DNA of 6,447 bases from Chloroflexota bacterium (GTDB taxonomy: Bacteria; Chloroflexota; Anaerolineae; Fen-1058), in contig JACRBO010000331.1 of the NCBI GenBank assembly GCA_016219235.1, positions 1-6,447 on the forward strand. The letters run 5' to 3'. The notes beneath the pieces are model-generated. The model saw only the letters and a list, made by a program, of their open reading frames with translations. It searched no databases and had not been told where the DNA came from. Made by a program: the position numbers and the translations under genes. Positions 1-3,618 of this stretch are shown here, piece after piece. Position 1 is the first letter of the stretch. Each line of letters opens with the position of its first letter.

Positions 1-1049
1 CGGTGGCTGCCGTTGGAGGCGCCCGTTGGGGCGAGTGTAGTTGATTCGCGCACGATGAGCGGGCTTTCCATCAAGGTGTAACCTTCTTCGGGCGGCGGCT
101 GGCCTTGAATCATGCGTCGCAGCGTTTTCAGCGCCATGCGCCCCATCCGATACTTGGGCTGCGCGATGGTGGTCAGCGGCGGGTTGGAATGCGCGGCCAT
201 CGCGATGTCATCAATGCCGATCACGGAGATGTCTTCCGGCACGCGCAGTCGATGAGCGCGTATCGCGTGTAGCGCGCCAAAGGCCATCATGTCGTTGTAG
301 GCAATCACGGCCGTGGGGCGTTCGTTCACCGGTAGCGCCAGCAACGCGCTCATGGCCTGGAAACCGCCATCGACGTTTGGAAAACTGGTGGGACACAGTT
401 CTGGCTTCAGGCACAAACCGGCTTCGCCCAGGGCCGCATCCACCCCGCGCCGCCGCCCCAGCGACGGTTCTGACGTGCCAGGACCGGCCAGATACGCGAT
501 GCGGGTGTGATTGAGATCGAGCAAATGGCCCACCGCGCGATGCGTGGCCGATTGAAAATCGACGATAAGACAGGCCACGTTCGGGTGGCGGACCGCTCGG
601 TTGATGACGACCATCGGGGTCTTTTGGCCGCTCACGGCGACGGCTAAATCCTCGGCCGCGATGCGCGATCCACATACGATCACGCCGCAGATGGGCAGGG
701 TCGTCAACAGGTGAAAATATTGTTGTTCGCGCTGGGTGTCTTCAGCGGTGTCCAGCAGCAGCGGCATAAACTCGTCGGCGCTTTCGTCCTGCACGCCACG
801 CACGATCTCGGCAAAGAACGGGTTCAGAATATCGGGAATCAGCAGCGCGACAGCATTCGTCAGCGTGCTTTTGATCGTTCGATGAGGTACATGGGCGTAG
901 CCGAGCGTGGCCGTCACCGCCATGACCCGCGCTCGCACATCATCCCGAACAGGCACAGTGCCGTTGAGGACGCGAGAAACTGTTGAGGGGGAGACGCCGG
1001 CTTGTTGCGCAACATCCATCAGACTGGGGCGAGTCTTTTTGATGTTCAT
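1..1049 (-). CDS. LacI/GalR-family transcriptional repressor (C-terminus cut by window edge)
   Basis: Reading leftwards from ATG at 1049, 349 codons stay open to the window edge. Residues 9-30 are a LacI-type helix-turn-helix (SLMDVAQQAGVSPSTVSRVLNG). A periplasmic-binding-protein-like effector domain follows: IPDILNPFFAEIVRGV (71-86), VDFQSATHRAVGHLL (163-177), RIAYLAGP (183-190), PTAVIAYNDMMAFGAL (245-260), VPEDISVIGIDD (270-281) and PLTTIAQP (291-298). Family members run about 330-350 residues, so only a few C-terminal residues and the stop should be missing. The family binds operators as dimers and usually releases DNA when a sugar or related effector binds. The hinge between the domains (residues 52-62) is unusual: the common PNxxARxL pattern is absent and a proline is present. 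The Shine-Dalgarno is weak, but no other start fits the HTH position. The gene is divergent from the dehydrogenase operon, which it probably controls along with itself (inference). Confidence 0.95.
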   Translation of the reverse strand, partial: MNIKKTRPSLMDVAQQAGVSPSTVSRVLNGTVPVRDDVRARVMAVTATLGYAHVPHRTIKSTLTNAVALLIPDILNPFFAEIVRGVQDESADEFMPLLLDTAEDTQREQQYFHLLTTLPICGVIVCGSRIAAEDLAVAVSGQKTPMVVINRAVRHPNVACLIVDFQSATHRAVGHLLDLNHTRIAYLAGPGTSEPSLGRRRGVDAALGEAGLCLKPELCPTSFPNVDGGFQAMSALLALPVNERPTAVIAYNDMMAFGALHAIRAHRLRVPEDISVIGIDDIAMAAHSNPPLTTIAQPKYRMGRMALKTLRRMIQGQPPPEEGYTLMESPLIVRESTTLAPTGASNGSH

Positions 1050-1056
1050 GGTCGCG

Positions 1057-1120
1057 CTTTCTGAAAGAATATGAAAATTTGCTGTATCTTTCATGCAAGA
1101 GTATACTTCCTTTCAGAAAA
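1057..1120. promoter_or_regulatory. Three candidate LacI-family operators with CTTTC half-sites
   Basis: Three dyads with related half-sites lie between the repressor start and its promoter. They are CTTTCTGAAAG at 1057-1067 (perfect around a central T), CTTTCATGCAAG at 1088-1099 (10 of 12 bases symmetric) and CTTTCAGAAAA at 1110-1120. Their centres (1062, 1093.5, 1115) are 31.5 and 21.5 bp apart, close to three and two helical turns. The middle one covers the expected transcription start of the repressor and the outer one lies between its -35 and -10 hexamers. This placement fits autorepression. The binding protein is inferred from proximity. Confidence 0.5.
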
Positions 1121-1127
1121 AAGTCAA
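1100..1127 (-). promoter_or_regulatory. Sigma70-type promoter of the LacI-family gene
   Basis: On the minus strand, TTGACT (1127-1122) is followed after 16 bp by TATACT (1105-1100). Each hexamer matches the consensus at five of six positions. Transcription would begin near 1093, giving a leader of about 44 nt. The -10 lies inside the palindrome AGTATACT (1100-1107), so a TATACT also reads rightwards, but its -35 partner (TTGCTG, 1079-1084) is poor. Confidence 0.7.
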
Positions 1128-1133
1128 CAATCT

Positions 1134-1149
1134 TGTGACGAATGTCACG
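1134..1149. promoter_or_regulatory. CRP/FNR-family-like binding site
   Basis: TGTGA, six bases, then TCACG matches the CRP pattern TGTGA-N6-TCACA at nine of ten specified positions. The inner dyad GTGAC-GAAT-GTCAC (1135-1148) is perfect. Its centre at 1141.5 lies about 41.5 bp upstream of the start expected from the rightward -10 element, which is the class II activator position. It is also about 50 bp upstream of the repressor's own expected start. Which protein binds cannot be read from the sequence. Confidence 0.5.
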
Positions 1150-1166
1150 ACGATCAGATTACTGTG

Positions 1167-1175
1167 TGGGATAAT
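1167..1175 (+). promoter_or_regulatory. Extended -10 promoter of the dehydrogenase operon
   Basis: TGG followed by GATAAT (1170-1175) forms an extended -10 element with five of six hexamer matches. No recognisable -35 hexamer lies 16-18 bp upstream, and the CRP/FNR-like dyad occupies that position, as in activator-dependent promoters. The predicted start is near 1182-1183. The leader would be about 176 nt, of which about 120 nt come from the inserted element and its duplicated target. Confidence 0.5.
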
Positions 1176-1189
1176 GGTGATCGAGAACA

Positions 1190-1198
1190 GCCTATCTG
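1190..1198 (+). repeat. Left copy of 9-bp target-site duplication
   Basis: GCCTATCTG directly abuts the left terminal inverted repeat of the 111-bp element. The same nine bases abut the right end at 1310-1318. Confidence 0.8.
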
Positions 1199-1309
1199 CA
1201 GCAATTCTCATTTTGGCAAATGTGCTCCCGACGGATTGCCAAATCCGTCGCCTTAGCCGCTGGATTTGGCAATCCAGCGCGAGCGTCAAGTTCAAATTGA
1301 GAATTGCTG
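1199..1309. mobile_element. 111-bp MITE/REPIN-like element with terminal inverted repeats
   Basis: The left end CAGCAATTCTCA (1199-1210) is the exact reverse complement of the right end TGAGAATTGCTG (1298-1309). With one mismatch the terminal repeats reach 17 bp (1199-1215 and 1293-1309). Perfect 9-bp copies of GCCTATCTG flank both ends with no extra bases, as expected for a transposition target duplication. The element encodes no protein, so it would be non-autonomous and mobilised in trans. Several transposase families make 9-bp duplications (some IS4-group members, IS1), and the source family is not assigned. It sits between the operon's predicted start and the dehydrogenase ATG, so it is likely transcribed as part of the leader. 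Confidence 0.75.
1209..1279 (+). repeat. Three internal hairpins with complementary TGGC/GCCA loops
   Basis: Hairpin 1 has stem CATTT/AAATG with loop TGGC (1209-1222). Hairpin 2 has stem CGACGGATT/AATCCGTCG with loop GCCA (1229-1250). Hairpin 3 has stem CGCTGGATT/AATCCAGCG with loop TGGC (1258-1279). The last two are inverted copies of one 14-bp core, GGATTTGGCAATCC, so they can instead pair with each other as one long stem. Outside the core two base pairs differ between the copies, and both partners change so that pairing is kept. Loop 2 is complementary to loops 1 and 3. No T-run follows, so a simple terminator is unlikely. Confidence 0.75.
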
Positions 1310-1318
1310 GCCTATCTG
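1310..1318 (+). repeat. Right copy of 9-bp target-site duplication
   Basis: GCCTATCTG immediately follows the right terminal inverted repeat and is identical to the left copy at 1190-1198. Removing the element plus one copy would give an ordinary leader of about 56 nt. Confidence 0.8.
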
Positions 1319-1347
1319 GTCGCAGGCATGGCAATGTGCGCCAGTCG

Positions 1348-1353
1348 AGGAGG
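1348..1353 (+). promoter_or_regulatory. Ribosome binding site fixing the GpsA-family start
   Basis: AGGAGG lies 5 nt before ATG 1359. It selects this start over the longer in-frame reading from TTG 1266, which would begin inside the inserted element. Confidence 0.85.
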
Positions 1354-1358
1354 GTGTG

Positions 1359-2342
1359 ATGCACGTGGGTATTGTCGGATTAGGCAATCTGGGCACCGCC
1401 GTCGGCAACTTGATCGCCATCAACGGGCATCAGGTAGTGGGCTGGGAGTACAATGTCGCCGTGGCCGACGAGATCAATCAGCAGCATCTCAATTCGCGCT
1501 ATCTGCCCGGCGTTAAGTTGCATCCGGGTCTGACGGCGACGACCAATCTGGCCGAGACGCTGACGGTGCGCGACATCGTCTTCATCGCGCTGCCGTCGGT
1601 GTTCATCGAGCGCACACTGAAGCCGGTGCAGGGCAGCCTGCATGCCGAAACGATTGTCGTCAATCTGGCGAAAGGCATCGACGGCGCCACCGGCTTGACT
1701 TCGTTTCAAACGGTCTCTGATTTATTTCCGCTGAATCCGATCGTGATGTTGTCCGGCCCGTCGATTGCCAATGAGTTTGCGCGCGGACTGCCGACGGTGG
1801 TGATGATTGCCGGCCGCGACAAGACCGATCTGATGCGGGTGGCGCAGGCGTTGGACAACGATCACTTTCGTGTGCGCTTTTCCGACGACGCGGTGGGCGT
1901 GGAATTGGGCGGCGTGTTGAAGAACATCTACGCGATCGGGTTGGGCTTGTTCGATGGGCAGCACATCACCAGCGTCAATTTTCGCGCGGTGTATCTGACC
2001 GTGGCCATGGAGGAGATCACCAAGATCGGTGTGGCGCTCGGCGCCCGGCTGGAGACGTTCTTGTATCTGTCTGGCATCGGTGACTTGCTCGCAACCTCGT
2101 TGAGTGAACACAGCCACAATCGGCGCATGGGCGAGTTGCTGGCGCAGGGTCTGCCGCTGGCTGAGGTGGAACGCCAGATGGGCGTGACGCCGGAAGGCTT
2201 CAATACGCTGCGATCCATGCTGTACATCGCGGAAAAGATGCACGTGCCGATGCCGCTGGCGAAGGGCCTGTGGGACGTCATCCACGGTCGCTATTCGGCG
2301 GCGAAATTCATCCAGTTGTTCATCCGCGACTTTGTCGAATAG
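1359..2342 (+). CDS. gpsA: GpsA-family NAD(P)-dependent glycerol-3-phosphate dehydrogenase (divergent member)
   Basis: The product has 327 residues, near the usual 330-340. The family interconverts glycerol-3-phosphate and dihydroxyacetone phosphate in the cytoplasm. Visible parts are a Rossmann glycine motif GLGNLGTAVG (7-16), NLAKGID with K105 (102-108), SGPSIANEFARGLPT (132-146), ELGGVLKNIYAIGLG with K188 (182-196), and the C-terminal helical domain with GIGDLLATS (D242, T246) and HNRRMG (253-258). These match the two lysines, aspartate, threonine and asparagine of GPD enzymes. Two things differ: the N-terminal motif is GLGNLG where GpsA usually has GAGSWG, and H253 stands where GpsA and human GPD1 have the phosphate-binding Arg of RNRR. 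The symbol marks the family only; the substrate may differ. It is first in an operon with the Gfo/Idh/MocA gene, behind a CRP-like promoter and opposite a LacI-type repressor. That suggests catabolism more than phospholipid synthesis (inference). Confidence 0.85.
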   Translation: MHVGIVGLGNLGTAVGNLIAINGHQVVGWEYNVAVADEINQQHLNSRYLPGVKLHPGLTATTNLAETLTVRDIVFIALPSVFIERTLKPVQGSLHAETIVVNLAKGIDGATGLTSFQTVSDLFPLNPIVMLSGPSIANEFARGLPTVVMIAGRDKTDLMRVAQALDNDHFRVRFSDDAVGVELGGVLKNIYAIGLGLFDGQHITSVNFRAVYLTVAMEEITKIGVALGARLETFLYLSGIGDLLATSLSEHSHNRRMGELLAQGLPLAEVERQMGVTPEGFNTLRSMLYIAEKMHVPMPLAKGLWDVIHGRYSAAKFIQLFIRDFVE

Positions 2343-2345
2343 GGG
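2341..2345 (+). promoter_or_regulatory. Ribosome binding site overlapping the upstream stop codon
   Basis: AGGGG begins within the TAG stop of the GpsA-family gene and ends 5 nt before ATG 2351. This favours the 2351 start and translational coupling. Confidence 0.7.
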
Positions 2346-2350
2346 TGGTC

Positions 2351-3373
2351 ATGCAAACACTGCGTTTCGGCATCATTGGAGTGGGCAACATCGCACCCGT
2401 GCACGCGGCGGCGATTGCGGGCACGCCCGATGCGGAGTTGGTGGCGGTGGCGACGCGTGATCCGGATCGGGGGCGGGCATTTGCCGCGCGGCACAACGTC
2501 ACGTGGCACGCCGATTATACCGAGCTGCTCCAACGGTCCGATGTGGACGTAGTGACGATCTGCACCCCGCACGATCTGCATCTGCCGATGACGATTGCGG
2601 CGGCGCAGGCGGGCAAGCACGTGCTGTGCGAAAAGCCGATGGCGCGCACGCCTAACGAATGCGATGTGATGATTGAAGCCTGTGAGCGGGCGGGGGTGAC
2701 GCTGGGTGTGATCTTCCAATCCCGATTTGAGCCGCTATCCCGACGACTCAAGCACCTCATCGATGACGGCGTATTGGGTCGTCTATTGTGGGTCAGCGCC
2801 AACACGATCTGGTATCGCACTGACGCTTATTATCGCAGCGGGCCGTGGCGTGGCACGTGGGAACATGAAGGCGGCGGCGTGCTGATCAACCAGGCCGCGC
2901 ACGCGCTCGATCTGCTCCTCTGGTTGACGGGTATGCCCGATCGGATCACGGCGCGAACGCGGACGCTGAATCACGCCATCGAGGTGGAAGACGGCGCGCT
3001 CGCTATTCTGGAGTACGCGGACAATCGATTGGGCTTGATTCAGGCGACGACGGCGGCTTATCCGGGTTATCCCGAACGGCTGGAAATCGTGGGCACGAAC
3101 GGCAGCGCGATCTATCACAAGGGGCAGGCGCGCTTGGAATGGCACCTGATCGATCCGCGTGAAGATCATGTTATGGAAGCGGAAGTCAGCAGCGGCGCAG
3201 CCGCGCCGATGGACATCACGGCGGCGGGACATACGGCGCAGTTTCAGGATTTTGCCGCCGCGATTCGTGAGGGCCGTAAGCCGCTGGTGGATGGACACGA
3301 GGGCCGTCATAGCCTTGCCGTGATCGACGCGATCTATCGCTCGGCGCGTGAAGGGCAGACAGCGAAGGTATAA
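2351..3373 (+). CDS. Gfo/Idh/MocA-family oxidoreductase
   Basis: The 340-residue product has the two-domain Gfo/Idh/MocA layout. An N-terminal Rossmann fold carries GIIGVGNIAPVHA (7-19), VTICTPHDLH (68-77) and the CEKPMA signature with K95 (93-98). The C-terminal alpha/beta domain carries YYRSGPWRGTW (160-170) and GGGVLINQAAHALD (174-187), with H184 as the probable catalytic histidine. Enzymes of this family oxidise or reduce sugars, inositols or nucleotide sugars with NAD(P), often at a ring hydroxyl. The WRGTW...GGG...NQ..H..D arrangement resembles the UDP-N-acetylglucosamine 3-dehydrogenase (WlbA/WbpB) branch, but also many uncharacterised sugar dehydrogenases, so no substrate is assigned. 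No signal peptide or TAT motif is seen; it should be cytoplasmic. The start at 2351 follows a Shine-Dalgarno overlapping the previous stop, 8 bp after the GpsA-family gene, so the two are co-transcribed. Confidence 0.93.
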   Translation: MQTLRFGIIGVGNIAPVHAAAIAGTPDAELVAVATRDPDRGRAFAARHNVTWHADYTELLQRSDVDVVTICTPHDLHLPMTIAAAQAGKHVLCEKPMARTPNECDVMIEACERAGVTLGVIFQSRFEPLSRRLKHLIDDGVLGRLLWVSANTIWYRTDAYYRSGPWRGTWEHEGGGVLINQAAHALDLLLWLTGMPDRITARTRTLNHAIEVEDGALAILEYADNRLGLIQATTAAYPGYPERLEIVGTNGSAIYHKGQARLEWHLIDPREDHVMEAEVSSGAAAPMDITAAGHTAQFQDFAAAIREGRKPLVDGHEGRHSLAVIDAIYRSAREGQTAKV

Positions 3374-3385
3374 GGCAAACCTTGC

Positions 3386-3429
3386 GAGGGGTTAATTCAA
3401 GGACAACTATCTCTTGTCCGAAGACCCTC
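3386..3429. terminator. Bulged stem-loop after the dehydrogenase operon, possible terminator
   Basis: GGACAA (3401-3406) pairs perfectly with TTGTCC (3414-3419) around a 7-nt loop. The stem continues with TTC/GAA (3396-3398, 3420-3422) and, past an internal loop, GAGGG/CCCTC (3386-3390, 3425-3429). It begins 13 bases after the stop codon. No T-tract follows on either strand, so intrinsic termination is uncertain; it may only protect the 3' end. Confidence 0.4.
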
Positions 3430-3441
3430 TCAAAATCCGAG

Positions 3442-3573
3442 ACCCAAGCGTCCTGAGCGGAGCAGCGTTCTTGTCCGCTGCACAGTCGAAGGATGCGGGT
3501 GAGACCTGTTTCCCCGGCTGACTCGCCCCTTCGACTCCGTGTCGCGATACTGCTGCGACACTACGCTCTGGGT
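3442..3573. repeat. Palindromic repeat with both arms interrupted by hairpins (cloverleaf-like)
   Basis: The central stem pairs AGTCGAAGG (3484-3492) with CCTTCGACT (3528-3536), and inside it GGTGAG (3498-3503) with CTCGCC (3522-3527). On the left, a hairpin GCAGCG/CGCTGC (3462-3467, 3476-3481) separates GAGCGGAG from TCGAAGG. On the right, a hairpin GTGTCGC/GCGACAC (3539-3545, 3555-3561) separates CCTTCGACTCC from GCTC. Outer pairing resumes with GAGCG/CGCTC (3455-3459, 3564-3568) and ACCCA/TGGGT (3442-3446, 3569-3573). It fills most of the gap between two convergent genes. No protein-coding sense is seen, and it does not have tRNA geometry. Confidence 0.7.
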
Positions 3574-3618
3574 GCTTTGCTCTTGTTTAGCTATTCGCTC
3601 ACGCCCCGCACAGTTTCC

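Noticed and set aside
211..675. Minus-strand 154-residue frame within the LacI-family gene
   Set aside because: It is an arginine-rich out-of-frame reading. The true frame with HTH and effector-domain motifs runs through the whole interval.
1229..1279. Intrinsic terminator or attenuator in the operon leader
   Set aside because: The hairpins are strong but no T-run follows any of them on the plus strand, and the fold is better explained as part of the inserted element.
1266..1358. In-frame N-terminal extension of the GpsA-family gene from TTG 1266
   Set aside because: It starts inside the inserted element, lacks a ribosome binding site, and the family N-terminus begins just before the glycine motif at ATG 1359, which has AGGAGG upstream.
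1722..2285. Minus-strand 187-residue frame antisense to the GpsA-family gene
   Set aside because: It is His/Gln/Arg-rich with no domain resemblance, as expected for the shadow of a GC-rich gene.
2270..2350. In-frame upstream extension of the Gfo/Idh/MocA gene
   Set aside because: It overlaps the end of the GpsA-family gene in another frame. The Rossmann motif follows directly after ATG 2351, which has its own Shine-Dalgarno.
3442..3573. tRNA or other known RNA gene, because of the cloverleaf-like fold
   Set aside because: Arm lengths, spacing and the lack of tRNA consensus positions (T-loop TTCRA context, CCA-side acceptor stem) do not fit. It is described as an interrupted palindromic repeat.
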